A stretch of DNA of 64,000 bases from Rhizobium sp. BK251 (GTDB lineage: Bacteria > Pseudomonadota > Alphaproteobacteria > Rhizobiales > Rhizobiaceae): assembly GCF_004345245.1 (NCBI RefSeq), contig NZ_SLUQ01000007.1, forward strand, positions 124,001 to 188,000, given 5' to 3'. This document shows, piece after piece, positions 26,185 to 35,036 of this stretch. The notes below the pieces were generated by a model, which saw only the letters and a list, made by a program, of their open reading frames with translations, ran no database searches and was not told the DNA's origin. The position numbers were made by a program, and so were the translations under genes. The number at the start of each line of letters is the position of its first letter. Position 1 is the stretch's first letter.

Positions 26185-26416
26185 TGTCGGTAAGCCCTCG
26201 TTGGCGACATGGGAAGATCGCGTATCAATCTACTATGGTTCGGCACGCTTTAATATTTACGCTTCTCTAAATTTCCGTTGAGATGCACGCTAAATGACGT
26301 CCGAATTCAGGCAGGTGCGACAATCGGCTCGTTCCTTTTCTGCGCAAGGGCCTTAATCCACAGGGCGATAGGCCTGTTTCCTTGCCCGGAATCTGCTTCT
26401 CGGCTAGTCAAGTGCC

Positions 26417-28672
26417 ATGGGACAAGAAATTTTGCCGCCCTCAGGCGGAGACGATAATATTCTACCGGTCGACCTCAAGGCGGCGCTCGAGGAGCGCTAT
26501 CTCGCTTATGCGCTTTCGACCATCATGCACCGAGCCCTTCCGGACGTTCGCGACGGCCTGAAGCCTGTTCACCGCCGCATCATCCACGCGATGAGCGAGA
26601 TGGGCATCCGCTCGAACTCCTCCTTCAAGAAATGCGCCCGCATCGTCGGCGACGTCATCGGTAAGTTCCATCCGCATGGCGACCAGTCCGTCTATGATGC
26701 GCTGGTGCGTCTTGCGCAGGATTTTTCCCAGCGTTACCCCGTCGTCGACGGGCAAGGCAATTTCGGCAATATCGACGGCGACAGCGCCGCCGCCTATCGT
26801 TACACCGAAGCGCGCATGACCGAGGTCGCGTCGCTGCTTCTGGAAGGCATCGATCAGGACGCCGTCGATTTCCGCCCGACCTATAACGAGGAAGACGAGG
26901 AGCCGGTCGTCCTGCCGGGCGCCTTCCCGAACCTGCTTGCCAACGGCTCGTCCGGCATCGCTGTCGGCATGGCGACCTCCATCCCGTCGCACAATGCCCA
27001 TGAGCTTTGCGACGCGGCGCTGCACCTGATCAGGCATCCGGATGCCACGGTCGAGACGCTGGTCGAATCCTTCATTCCCGGCCCCGATTTCCCGACCGGC
27101 GGCCTCATCATCGACAGCCGCGAAAGCATCATCGAAGCCTACAAGACCGGCCGCGGCGGCTTCCGCACGCGCGCCAAGTGGCAGATCGAGGATCTCGGCC
27201 GCGGCGGCTACCAGATCATCGTCACTGAAATCCCGTTCCAGGTGCAGAAGTCACGGCTGATCGAAAAGATCGCCGAGCTGCTGCTTGCCCGCAAGCTGCC
27301 TCTGCTCGAGGACATCAGGGACGAATCCGCCGAAGACGTCCGCGTCGTCCTCGTGCCGAAGAGCCGTACCGTCGATCCGACGATCCTGATGGAATCCATG
27401 TTCAAGCTGACGGAGCTCGAAAGCCGCTTCCCGCTGAACATGAACGTGCTGTCGATGGGCCGCATCCCGAAGGTGATGGCGCTGAACGAGGTGCTGAAGG
27501 AGTGGCTGGACCATCTCCGGGAGGTGCTTCAGCGCCGCTCGCGCTTCCGCCTCGCGGCCATCGACAAGCGCCTCGAGATCCTGGGCGGCCTGCTGATCGC
27601 CTACCTCAACATCGACGAGGTGATCCGCATCATCCGCGAGGAGGACGAGCCGAAGCCCGTCATGGTCGCGCGATGGGCGCTCACCGACAATCAGGTCGAG
27701 GCGATCCTCAACATGCGGCTTCGCTCCTTGCGCAAGCTGGAAGAATTCGAGATCCGCACCGAGTTCGACAACCTCAGCAGGGAAAAGGCCGATATCGAGG
27801 CATTGCTCGCCTCCGACGACAAGCAATGGCAGACGGTTGCCTGGGAAATCGGCGAGGTGAAGAAGAAGTTCGCCAAGGCGACCGAGCTCGGGCGCCGCCG
27901 TACCCAGTTCGCCGAAGCGCCTGACGCCGACGAAGAGGCGATCCAGCAGGCGATGATCGAGAAGGAGCCGATCACGGTCGTCGTCTCGGAGAAGGGCTGG
28001 ATTCGCGCGCTCAAGGGGCATATCTCCGACACCACGACGCTGACCTTCAAGGAAGGCGATGCGCTGAAGGTGGCTTTCCCGGCGCAGACGACGGACAAGA
28101 TCCTGATCGTGACCACCGGCGGCAAGGCCTATACCCTCGGCGGCGACAAGCTGCCGGGCGGTCGCGGCCACGGCGAACCGCTGCGTATCATCGTCGACAT
28201 GGAAAACGACCAGGACGTACTGACAGCCTTCGCGCACGACCCGACCCGCAAGATGCTGATTGTCTCCACAGCCGGCAATGGCTTCGTGGTGCCGGAGGCG
28301 GAATTGGCCGCCAACACCCGCAAGGGCAAGCAGATCATGAACGTTTCGATGCCGGACGAGGCCAAGCTGATCGTCACGGTCCAGGGCGATCACGTTGCCG
28401 CGGTCGGTGAGAACCGGAAGATGCTGGTTTTCCCGCTCGTACAGATACCGGAAATGTCGCGTGGCAAGGGTGTTCGCCTGCAGCGCTACAAGGATGGCGG
28501 CATCTCGGATGTGCGCTGCTTCTCGATCGCCGATGGGCTGACTTGGGAGGACAGCGCAGGCCGCACCTTCACGAAGTCGAAGGACGAACTGGCCGAATGG
28601 ATGGGCGATCGCGCAGGCGCCGGCCGCACCGTGCCGAAGGGCTTCCCGCGTAGCGGCAAGTTTTCCGGCTGA
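26417..28672 (+). CDS. parC: DNA topoisomerase IV subunit A
   Basis: A 751-residue ParC, the DNA-cleaving subunit that decatenates chromosomes with ParE. The active Tyr lies in AAAYRYTEARMT (residue about 125). The quinolone-resistance region reads FHPHGDQSVYDALVR: the Ser found in E. coli ParC just after HPHGD is Gln here, while the acidic residue four positions on is Asp. The C-terminal beta-pinwheel is short, as in ParC rather than GyrA, and no GyrA-box is seen. Start: ATGGGACAAG, giving the usual N-terminus (ILPVDLKAALEERYLAYALS). Confidence 0.94.
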   Translation: MGQEILPPSGGDDNILPVDLKAALEERYLAYALSTIMHRALPDVRDGLKPVHRRIIHAMSEMGIRSNSSFKKCARIVGDVIGKFHPHGDQSVYDALVRLAQDFSQRYPVVDGQGNFGNIDGDSAAAYRYTEARMTEVASLLLEGIDQDAVDFRPTYNEEDEEPVVLPGAFPNLLANGSSGIAVGMATSIPSHNAHELCDAALHLIRHPDATVETLVESFIPGPDFPTGGLIIDSRESIIEAYKTGRGGFRTRAKWQIEDLGRGGYQIIVTEIPFQVQKSRLIEKIAELLLARKLPLLEDIRDESAEDVRVVLVPKSRTVDPTILMESMFKLTELESRFPLNMNVLSMGRIPKVMALNEVLKEWLDHLREVLQRRSRFRLAAIDKRLEILGGLLIAYLNIDEVIRIIREEDEPKPVMVARWALTDNQVEAILNMRLRSLRKLEEFEIRTEFDNLSREKADIEALLASDDKQWQTVAWEIGEVKKKFAKATELGRRRTQFAEAPDADEEAIQQAMIEKEPITVVVSEKGWIRALKGHISDTTTLTFKEGDALKVAFPAQTTDKILIVTTGGKAYTLGGDKLPGGRGHGEPLRIIVDMENDQDVLTAFAHDPTRKMLIVSTAGNGFVVPEAELAANTRKGKQIMNVSMPDEAKLIVTVQGDHVAAVGENRKMLVFPLVQIPEMSRGKGVRLQRYKDGGISDVRCFSIADGLTWEDSAGRTFTKSKDELAEWMGDRAGAGRTVPKGFPRSGKFSG

Positions 28673-28792
28673 CATAAAGCTGGACGCCGGCTGAGAACCG
28701 ATCGGAGGCGGCTTCCGCAGGGGGCCGCATCTTTGCTTTGGCGCTCGGAAACCTGTGAATTTAAGAGGTTGATAAAATATTAACGTTCGACC

Positions 28793-28820
28793 TTGACGGC
28801 CGAAAGCGGTATTCTATTTA
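28793..28820 (+). promoter_or_regulatory. Candidate promoter of the ArsR-SRPBCC pair
   Basis: TTGACG (28793-28798) and TATTTA (28815-28820) are separated by 16 nt, ending 23 nt before the regulator start. The -35 is strong and the -10 weak. Many ArsR-type regulators bind over their own promoter; no clear operator palindrome is visible. Confidence 0.4.
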
Positions 28821-28843
28821 GATGTTCACCCAAAAGGATGAAT

Positions 28844-29119
28844 ATGATGAGTTCAGTCGCGAGCCTGAACGACACGATGCTCGCCCTTGCCGATCCTACA
28901 CGGCGCGCAATCCTGCAGATGTTGCTGAAATGCGAGGCGAGGGTGACTGACGTGGCGTCGCCTTTCGACATCTCCCTGAATTCCGTTTCGAAGCATATCC
29001 GCATCCTCGAACGGGCAGGTCTGGTGCATAGGCGCAAGGAGGGACGTGAACACATCCTGGTGGCCGATCGGAGGCCGTTGGATGCCGCCGTCGACTGGAT
29101 AGACGGCCACCGATCCTGA
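28844..29119 (+). CDS. ArsR-type HTH transcriptional regulator
   Basis: About 91 residues, a winged-helix repressor. The pattern LADPTRRAILQMLL, then TDVASPFDISLNSVSKHIRILERAGLVHRRKEGRE, is the classic ArsR helix-turn-helix and wing. There is no CxC metal site, so it belongs to the non-metal group that is usually paired with SRPBCC proteins. The start is placed at 28844 because AAAAGG is 7 nt upstream; an upstream ATG at 28838 is too close to that site. It is probably co-transcribed with the SRPBCC gene 138 nt downstream. Confidence 0.88.
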   Translation: MMSSVASLNDTMLALADPTRRAILQMLLKCEARVTDVASPFDISLNSVSKHIRILERAGLVHRRKEGREHILVADRRPLDAAVDWIDGHRS

Positions 29120-29257
29120 ACGGGACGCATGATCCCCGGGCCACGCCTGCAAGGGGAGGGTTCAGCGTGATGTCGAGTTGTAGCGCGCGTTGCGCCCTGG
29201 CGGATGAGGGTGCTGATGATCGCAGATACCTGATAAAAATACGTGGAGGAACAGATA

Positions 29258-29710
29258 ATGACCGTCAGCAACACCATTCGTGTTCATGTGACGCACAGCT
29301 ACGCCGCTTCCGCCGCCCAGGTCTTTGACGCCTGGCTCAATCCGGCGATGGCGCGGACCTTTTTGTTTGCCGCGGACAATGGGAGGGTCATCCGGGCAGA
29401 GATTGACCCGCGGGTCGGTGGACGCTTTCTGATCGTCGATCGTCGGCCTACCGGCGACGCGTTCCACAGCGGCATGTTCCTGGAGCTTCACCGGCCGCGC
29501 AAGATCGTCTTCAGTGTATCGCTCGAAGAGCATGACCATTGTGCAGATCTGGTCCAGATCGATATCGAGTCTCTGGACGTCGGCTGCAGGCTGACCTTGA
29601 CGCATGAAATGTGCGCCGAATGGGCCGAGTTCGAGGACCGCACGCGCCAAGGCTGGACCAATATCATCGAGAATCTCGGCCGCGTCGTCGACCACCAAGC
29701 CGCCGCCTGA
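29258..29710 (+). CDS. SRPBCC (AHSA1-like) domain protein
   Basis: A 150-residue START/Bet v1-fold protein. It has the typical pattern: a first strand and helix with SYAASAAQVFDAWLNPA, then RVGGRFLIVDRR, FHSGMFLELHRPRKIVFSVS, and the final helix GWTNIIENLGRVV. Such proteins bind hydrophobic ligands in a cavity; those next to ArsR regulators are common and mostly unassigned. GGAGG precedes the ATG at 29258 by 9 nt, deciding the start over the TTG/ATG-like codons further up. It is convergent, 6 nt from the Doc gene. Confidence 0.85.
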   Translation: MTVSNTIRVHVTHSYAASAAQVFDAWLNPAMARTFLFAADNGRVIRAEIDPRVGGRFLIVDRRPTGDAFHSGMFLELHRPRKIVFSVSLEEHDHCADLVQIDIESLDVGCRLTLTHEMCAEWAEFEDRTRQGWTNIIENLGRVVDHQAAA

Positions 29711-29716
29711 GTTCTG

Positions 29717-30106
29717 TCATGAGATGGGGAGGGTGAAGTCCCGCAGGAAGCGGGTCGCGCCCTCTTCGTCTATTTCGCCTGCCGCCACCGCGAGAACGAA
29801 GGAAAAAAGAGTGGCATCGGTGGTTTCGATGGCGTGGTTGTTCTCAGCAAGGAAGACAGCTGTCGTCACGATGGCGATGCGCTTGTTTCCATCGATGAAC
29901 GCATGATTTCTCGCAAGACCGAACAAATACGCCGCCGCGAGTTCGATAAGGTCCTCGCAGCCGTAGTGCGCCTTGTTCATGGGCCGCGCGAGAGCGGATT
30001 CCAGGGCACCTTCGTCGCGCAGGCCGAATGCTCCTCCAAAACGCTCGATCTGCATTGAGTGAAGGCGCTCGACAACAGACCTGCTTAGAAAGATGAATTT
30101 CGTCAC
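29717..30106 (-). CDS. doc: Doc-type (Fic family) death-on-curing toxin
   Basis: A 129-residue Doc toxin. The Fic active motif is HAFIDGNKRIA (His, Asn, Lys, Arg all present) near residue 70; the N-terminus has FLSRSVVERLHSMQIERFGG and the ESALARP segment typical of Doc. Doc kinases inactivate EF-Tu by phosphorylation, as established for phage P1 Doc. The start is a GTG overlapping the antitoxin stop (GTGA), showing coupled translation. The partner is an AbrB-type protein rather than Phd. Confidence 0.88.
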   Translation of the reverse strand: MTKFIFLSRSVVERLHSMQIERFGGAFGLRDEGALESALARPMNKAHYGCEDLIELAAAYLFGLARNHAFIDGNKRIAIVTTAVFLAENNHAIETTDATLFSFVLAVAAGEIDEEGATRFLRDFTLPIS

Positions 30107-30324
30107 TCTGCGAGCTTCTTCAGTGCAACCTTGTACTTGTCCATGAAGCGCTGCGCATGCTCCAACTGACGCGAGAAATCTTCCTCGAGTGGCTGCAAAT
30201 GAAGTCCGCCGCCGTTGGTGCTGAGCTCCAATGCGTCGCCTGCCTTCAAGCCGAGTCGGTCCAGAACCTCCTTTGGGATGATAATTCCCTCGGAATTGCC
30301 GATCTTGCGGATAGTTACGTTCAT
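30103..30324 (-). CDS. AbrB/MazE-type antitoxin
   Basis: A 73-residue antitoxin with an N-terminal AbrB swapped-hairpin DNA-binding domain (VTIRKIGNSEGIIIPKEVLD, then LGLKAGDALELS) and a charged C-terminal helix (EEDFSRQLEHAQRFMDKYK) that would bind and neutralise the toxin. GGACGGA sits 6 nt before the ATG. It is first in the operon, with the toxin start overlapping its stop by 4 nt. The domain should also repress its own promoter. Confidence 0.88.
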   Translation of the reverse strand: MNVTIRKIGNSEGIIIPKEVLDRLGLKAGDALELSTNGGGLHLQPLEEDFSRQLEHAQRFMDKYKVALKKLAE

Positions 30325-30352
30325 AGCTTCCGTCCTTCAGTGTAGTAACGGC

Positions 30353-30381
30353 GTTATAACACGTCGGAATTTTGCGGGCAA
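30353..30381 (-). promoter_or_regulatory. Promoter with palindromic -10, toxin-antitoxin operon
   Basis: On the minus strand TTGCCC (30376-30381) and TATAAC (30353-30358) are 17 nt apart, 28 nt before the antitoxin ATG. The -10 lies inside the 8-bp palindrome GTTATAAC (30353-30360), a likely place for autorepression by the antitoxin. The palindrome's role is inferred. Confidence 0.5.
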
Positions 30382-30396
30382 ATTCACAGACTGAAG

Positions 30397-31284
30397 TCAG
30401 TCGAGGACCGGTTGCCTGAGCGTATTCGCGCGCACTTGCCACAGCGAATGGGCCGATAGCGCCGCGATCAGGATCGTGCCGCCGACGAGCGTCATCGTGC
30501 TCGGCGCCTCGAGGAAGATCAGCCAGACCCAGATCGGCGCCAGGATGGTTTCGAGCAGGTAGAACATCCCGACCTCGGGTGCCGAAAGAAAGCGCGTGCC
30601 CGTCGCCAGGCACCAAAAGGCGACCGGCATCATGACCGCGCCATCAAGGACGATCCATGCCGGATGTTCGATCGAAAGCCCCGCCGGCAGAACTTGGCAG
30701 AATCCGACGGCGACCGGTGCCACGGTCGACAGAAGCGAGGCAAAGCCCATGTCTCGGCGCGACGCTCGCCCGATCGTGATTGCGGCCGCGATGATCAAAG
30801 CGGAGAGAAGCGCCATCAGGTCGCCGAAGAGATGCCCGCTCGACAGGCCGTCACGGACGATGAGGCTGACGCCGAAGACCATGGCAAGGATGGTCAGGAG
30901 CGTCGAGGGCGAGGGCCGTTCCTTGAGGAATATCCAGGAAAGCAAGACGGCAAACATCGGGTTGAAGGCGAGGATGAAGACCACGTTCGCCGCGGCCGTA
31001 TTGTAGACCGCAATCAGGAAGGTCAGCGTCGAGAGCGCGTAGAGGCAGCCGACAACCACGCCCTGCCATCCCGGAAAGAGCACCGGCCGCGTCCGCGCGA
31101 AGCGGTTCATCGCGGCGACGATCACGACGGTCACGAGAAGCGTCGCGATGCTGCGGACACCGAGGATCGACCAGACGTCTCCGTGCGCGAGGCGGATCAG
31201 CAGAATGTCCATGGACAGGGCCAAGCCGCCGATCGTGGTCAGCAGCAGCCCCTTTCTATGTGGAGAAAGGGCGGGAAACGGCAT
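30397..31284 (-). CDS. EamA/DMT family transporter
   Basis: A 295-residue inner-membrane protein with ten predicted helices in two five-helix EamA repeats. Repeat 1 has NTAAANVVFILAFNPMFAVLLSW and FLKERPS at its end; repeat 2 ends around IFLEAPSTMTLVGG. Family members export amino acids, purines or drugs; the substrate is not readable. It starts 2 nt after the bpt stop, so the pair is an operon. Confidence 0.85.
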   Translation of the reverse strand: MPFPALSPHRKGLLLTTIGGLALSMDILLIRLAHGDVWSILGVRSIATLLVTVVIVAAMNRFARTRPVLFPGWQGVVVGCLYALSTLTFLIAVYNTAAANVVFILAFNPMFAVLLSWIFLKERPSPSTLLTILAMVFGVSLIVRDGLSSGHLFGDLMALLSALIIAAAITIGRASRRDMGFASLLSTVAPVAVGFCQVLPAGLSIEHPAWIVLDGAVMMPVAFWCLATGTRFLSAPEVGMFYLLETILAPIWVWLIFLEAPSTMTLVGGTILIAALSAHSLWQVRANTLRQPVLD

Positions 31285-31286
31285 GC

Positions 31287-32060
31287 CTATTTCTGACTGG
31301 CCTCCTCGGCGGCCTGGTCATAGCGCTCCCAGCCGCGCGGCGTCAGATGTTCCTGAGGCTGGAACCGCGTCTTGTAGTCCATTTTCCGCGATCCCCGCAC
31401 CCAATAGCCGAGATAGACATGCGGCAGCCCGAGGACGCGCGTGCGCCTGATGTGGTCGAGGATCATGAAGCTGCCAAGCGAGCGCCTGTCGAGTGCGGGG
31501 TTGAAGTAGGAATAGACCATCGAGAGGCCGTCGCTCATCGTGTCGGTCAGCGCGGCGGCAAGCAGTTCGCCCTTCGGTCGCTGCTCGAACCCGGCCCCTT
31601 CTTCGCGGCGGCGATACTCGATGATGCGCGTGTTGACGTGCGTGTCTTCGACCATGATCGCATAGTCCAGCACGGTCATGTCGGACATGCCGCCCTGCTG
31701 GTGGCGATAGTCGAGATAGCGGCGAAAGAGGGAATATTGCTCGCTCGAGGGCTGGGCGGGAAATTCCGTGGCAACGACGTCCGCGTTGGCGGCAAGCACC
31801 CGCTTCATGGAACGGGTCGGCTCGAATTCCTGCGCGAGGATGCGCACGGAAACGCAGGCCCGGCAGGATTCGCAGGCCGGGCGGTAGGCAATGTTCTGTG
31901 ATCGGCGGAACCCACCCTGGGTCAGGATGTCGTTCATCTCGGCCGCCCGCGGGCCGACGAGGTGCGTAAAGACCTTGCGCTCCATTTCGTGCGGCAGGTA
32001 CGGGCATGCAGCTGGAGCCGTCAGGTAGAACTGGGGTGATGGCGTCGACTGCGTATTCAT
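31287..32060 (-). CDS. bpt: Aspartate/glutamate leucyltransferase Bpt
   Basis: A 257-residue aminoacyl-tRNA-protein transferase that adds Leu to proteins with N-terminal Asp or Glu, marking them for ClpS/ClpAP. Family marks: CPYLPHEMERKVFTHLVG near the N-terminus, the Cys cluster CESCRACVSVR (residues about 63-73), FRRYLDYRHQQGGMSDM, and the acetyltransferase-like core SMVYSYFNPALDRRSLGSFM. The size matches Bpt. It lies upstream of the EamA gene by 2 nt. Confidence 0.92.
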   Translation of the reverse strand: MNTQSTPSPQFYLTAPAACPYLPHEMERKVFTHLVGPRAAEMNDILTQGGFRRSQNIAYRPACESCRACVSVRILAQEFEPTRSMKRVLAANADVVATEFPAQPSSEQYSLFRRYLDYRHQQGGMSDMTVLDYAIMVEDTHVNTRIIEYRRREEGAGFEQRPKGELLAAALTDTMSDGLSMVYSYFNPALDRRSLGSFMILDHIRRTRVLGLPHVYLGYWVRGSRKMDYKTRFQPQEHLTPRGWERYDQAAEEASQK

Positions 32061-32213
32061 TTGCCGCTAGCCAATCCCTTCCTTCGGCGGTCTACCATAA
32101 GCATGGCTAAAGATTGGAAAACGTCAACTGCGCTGTGCGGGTGGCGGTACGGATTCAATCAATTCTTCCAAACGTCGCGTTACCGGCTACGTCTTCCGAC
32201 TGTGCTTGCTATC

Positions 32214-32672
32214 TCAGGCAGTGCGGATCACCACCGTGCCGAGCAGGAGGTCGTGGATTAACCGGCTGCGCTCGATGAAGAGGCCGGCAAGAAGGATAAG
32301 CGGCGTGAGCACCGAGTTCAGGATCCAGAAGAGCGCAAGGTGCACGATGGCGATCAGGAAATCGAGCGGCCGGCCGTCAAGGCGGACCATGGCGAGACCC
32401 ATCGCCCGCATGCCGAGGGAGGCCTGGTGGGGGCCGCCGAGCGTCAGGCCGAAATAGAGGCCGGCAACGGTCACGAAGAGCACGGGATAGAGGAAGAATC
32501 CAAGCCCCAGCGTCAGGACCCCAAGAAAGAAGACGACGATTGCGGCGGGGATGCACAGCAGCGCCACGATCACGTAGTCGAGGATGAATGCGAAGATGCG
32601 CCGGCTCAACACGCCGCTGTAGGCGCGCCAGTCGTCCGGTGCGGCATAGAGCGGGTTAGGGTTGAGAGTCAT
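32214..32672 (-). CDS. RDD family membrane protein
   Basis: A 152-residue protein with three hydrophobic helices. The RDD signature appears as SRRIFAFILDYVIVA (Arg, Asp in helix 1), and ASLGMRAMGLAMVR and IERSRLIHDLLLGTVV complete the domain. The family is thought to include Na+/H+ antiport-related and other membrane functions; none is assigned here. The start at 32672 gives MTLNPNPLYAAPDDW; the frame is open upstream without similarity. It lies 70 nt after hemB on the same strand. Confidence 0.82.
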   Translation of the reverse strand: MTLNPNPLYAAPDDWRAYSGVLSRRIFAFILDYVIVALLCIPAAIVVFFLGVLTLGLGFFLYPVLFVTVAGLYFGLTLGGPHQASLGMRAMGLAMVRLDGRPLDFLIAIVHLALFWILNSVLTPLILLAGLFIERSRLIHDLLLGTVVIRTA

Positions 32673-32742
32673 CCTGTTTCTCCTGTGGTTAGGCTCTGCA
32701 AAAGATATGGTGAGAACGCCCTGAAATACAAGAACGCTCTCC

Positions 32743-33759
32743 TCAACCCTTCCTTGCGAGAAGTCGCGCCACCTCTGGTGCAAAGTAAGTGAGGATGCCG
32801 TCACAGCCTGCACGCTTGAAAGCAAGCAGCGTTTCCATCATCGCCCGCTCGCCGTCGATCCAGCCGTGCATGGCCGCCGCCTTGATCTGCGTATACTCGC
32901 CGGAGACCTGATAGGCGAAGGTCGGCAGGCCGAAGGCTTCCTTGAGGCGCCAGCAAATGTCCAGATAGGGAAGGCCGGGCTTCACCATCAGCATGTCGGC
33001 TCCCTCCTCGACGTCGAGTGCGGCATCGCGAACCGCCTCCGTGCCGTTGGCGGGATCGATATAATAGGTCTTCTTGTCGCCCTTCAGCAGGCCGCCCGTC
33101 GAGATCGCCTCGCGATAGGGGCCATAGAAGGCGGAAGCGAATTTCGTGGCGTAACTCATGATGCCGACGTCCTGATGCCCGGCGGCATCGAGCGCCCTGC
33201 GGATTGCGCCGACGCGCCCATCCATCATTTCCGAAGGCGCGATGATATCGGAGCCGGCGTCCGCCTGCAGGACTGCCGCGCGCGCCACCTGTTCGACGGT
33301 CTCGTCGTTGACGATCTCGCCGTCGCGCAGGATGCCGTCATGTCCGTGGCTCGTGAATGGATCTAGGGCAACGTCCGTGATGACGCCGATGTTCGGCACC
33401 GCCTTCTTGATGGCGGCCGTCGCGTGGTTGATCAGATTGTTGGCTTCGAGGCTGTTCGATCCCGTTTCGTCGCGGAGCTCCATCTCGATGTTCGGGAAGG
33501 TCGCAAGTGCCGGAATGCCGAGATCGGCCGCCTCCCTTGCCGCTTCCACTGCCCTGTCGACCGTCATCCGGTTGACACCGGGCATGGCGTCGATAGGCTC
33601 GACGATATTAGTGCCGGGTATGATGAAGATCGGCCAGATCAGGTCGTCCACGGTGAGCCGGTTTTCCTGGACGAGGCGGCGTGTCCAGTCCGCCTTGCGG
33701 TTGCGCCGCATGCGGCGGTGCCCGGTGATCTCGTCAACGAGGTGCGTTTTGTCCTGCAT
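32743..33759 (-). CDS. hemB: Porphobilinogen synthase (delta-aminolevulinate dehydratase)
   Basis: A 338-residue enzyme that condenses two aminolevulinate molecules to porphobilinogen in haem synthesis. The Schiff-base lysines are in SYATKFASAFYGP and MVKPGLPYLD. The metal site reads DVALDPFTSHGHDG, with Asp where zinc enzymes have Cys, which marks the Mg-dependent type usual in rhizobia. The start at 33759 gives MQDKTHLVDEITGHRRMRRN, the usual N-terminus. It is divergent from the small membrane protein gene at 33897. Confidence 0.94.
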   Translation of the reverse strand: MQDKTHLVDEITGHRRMRRNRKADWTRRLVQENRLTVDDLIWPIFIIPGTNIVEPIDAMPGVNRMTVDRAVEAAREAADLGIPALATFPNIEMELRDETGSNSLEANNLINHATAAIKKAVPNIGVITDVALDPFTSHGHDGILRDGEIVNDETVEQVARAAVLQADAGSDIIAPSEMMDGRVGAIRRALDAAGHQDVGIMSYATKFASAFYGPYREAISTGGLLKGDKKTYYIDPANGTEAVRDAALDVEEGADMLMVKPGLPYLDICWRLKEAFGLPTFAYQVSGEYTQIKAAAMHGWIDGERAMMETLLAFKRAGCDGILTYFAPEVARLLARKG

Positions 33760-33896
33760 GGTCCCGCCGTTCCTTCGGTCGTCTGCTTTTCGTGCCGCGT
33801 CCTTATCACGCTGCCTCTCCGTTTCCAAACCCGACGAAAGGCCGCAGGCACAACATCGCTCTGGTCGGGCCGGCAGCCCACAACTATGGTCGTGCC

Positions 33897-34334
33897 ATGA
33901 ACGCTGATTCCTCGACATTGCCCAGGCGAACGCTCACGGACATCCTTTTCGTCCTGTTCCTCAGGCTGATTGCGCTCTCCTGCTTCTGGTTCGGTCTGCA
34001 ATACTGGGCCATGATCGTCGGCTATTCGCTGGGAGGGGAGGGCCGCTTCGATCTCCTGGCCCTGCCATGGAAGGTGGCGGCCGCGGGCCTTGCCGTCGTC
34101 TTTCCGGTGGCGGCTCTCGGGCTGTGGCTCACGGTCTCGTGGGGGCCGGTCATCTGGGTGCTCGGCGCGGGTGGTCAGATCCTCATGCACGGGCTATGGC
34201 CGGAGATTTTCGGCCGCAATCCTCTCATCATTCTGATGCATGTTCTGGTGGCCGTTCTCTACTGCATTTTCCGAATAGGGCTGTGGCTGGAGAAGCGCCG
34301 CCAGCGCGAAAGGGTAATGGTTGATTTACCCTGA
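33897..34334 (+). CDS. Small membrane protein (DUF6163-like)
   Basis: A 145-residue protein with four hydrophobic segments (about residues 17-40, 55-80, 84-100 and 105-125) and a basic C-terminus (EKRRQRERV). As I recall, a similar protein sits next to ldtR in other Rhizobiales and is grouped as DUF6163; no activity is known. It precedes ldtR by 130 nt on the same strand. Confidence 0.7.
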   Translation: MNADSSTLPRRTLTDILFVLFLRLIALSCFWFGLQYWAMIVGYSLGGEGRFDLLALPWKVAAAGLAVVFPVAALGLWLTVSWGPVIWVLGAGGQILMHGLWPEIFGRNPLIILMHVLVAVLYCIFRIGLWLEKRRQRERVMVDLP

Positions 34335-34464
34335 GACGAGAGGAAGAAACGGTAAGGTGCTGTTAAGCCTGCGGTTTAAGTAGAATTTTATTTGTATTCG
34401 ATAGGGTCTCACTCAAGGCGGGAAGAAAACCAACACCGCCAAACGAAACAGTGAGGCAGTCACC

Positions 34465-34980
34465 ATGAACACGAAAATCAAGCCGCAGGCAGCAGCCGGT
34501 CTCCTCAATCAGCAGGACCAGGATATCCGTTCTCTCTACATGGAATCGCTCCACCTCGTGGAGCGCCTCCACCGCCGACTGCTCGACGTCATCAAGGACG
34601 AATTCGACCGTCAGGGCCGCAGCGACGTCAACGCCGTCCAGGCGCTTCTCCTTTTCAACATTGGCAATTCCGAGCTTACCGCCGGCGAGCTTCGTTCTCG
34701 CGGCTACTATCTCGGCTCCAACGTTTCCTACAACGTCAAGAAGCTGGTCGACCTCGGCCTCATCAACCACCAGCGCTCGCGCATCGACCGTCGTTCGGTT
34801 CGCATCAGCCTGACGGAGCCGGGTCAGGACATCGCGGAGACCGTCGCCCGGCTCTATGAGCGCCATATCGCCTCGATCGACAAGGTCGGCGGCATCGGCA
34901 CCGACGAGTTCAACCAGATGAACAAGCTTCTCCAGCGCCTCGACCGCTTCTGGAACGACCAGATCCTCTACAGGCTCTAA
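34465..34980 (+). CDS. ldtR: MarR-type regulator LdtR
   Basis: A 171-residue winged-helix regulator. The MarR core is visible as LLDVIKDEFDRQGR, VQALLLFNIGNSELTAGELRSR and SYNVKKLVDLGLINHQRSRIDRRSVR, followed by a long C-terminal dimer helix. The neighbouring L,D-transpeptidase gene identifies it as LdtR, which in Rhizobiales (Liberibacter, Sinorhizobium) controls ldtP and stress tolerance and is inactivated by small ligands such as benzbromarone. A strong hairpin terminator follows, so ldtR and ldtP have separate transcripts. Confidence 0.88.
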   Translation: MNTKIKPQAAAGLLNQQDQDIRSLYMESLHLVERLHRRLLDVIKDEFDRQGRSDVNAVQALLLFNIGNSELTAGELRSRGYYLGSNVSYNVKKLVDLGLINHQRSRIDRRSVRISLTEPGQDIAETVARLYERHIASIDKVGGIGTDEFNQMNKLLQRLDRFWNDQILYRL

Positions 34981-35008
34981 GAGACAAGACCTCCTCCAGG
35001 GTCAGTCG

Positions 35009-35036
35009 AACCGGGTGCTTCCCTGCGCACCCGGTT
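35009..35036 (+). terminator. Terminator after ldtR
   Basis: AACCGGGTGC/GCACCCGGTT, a perfect 10-bp stem with an 8-nt loop, starts 29 nt after the stop and is followed by TCGG rather than a clean U run. Confidence 0.65.
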
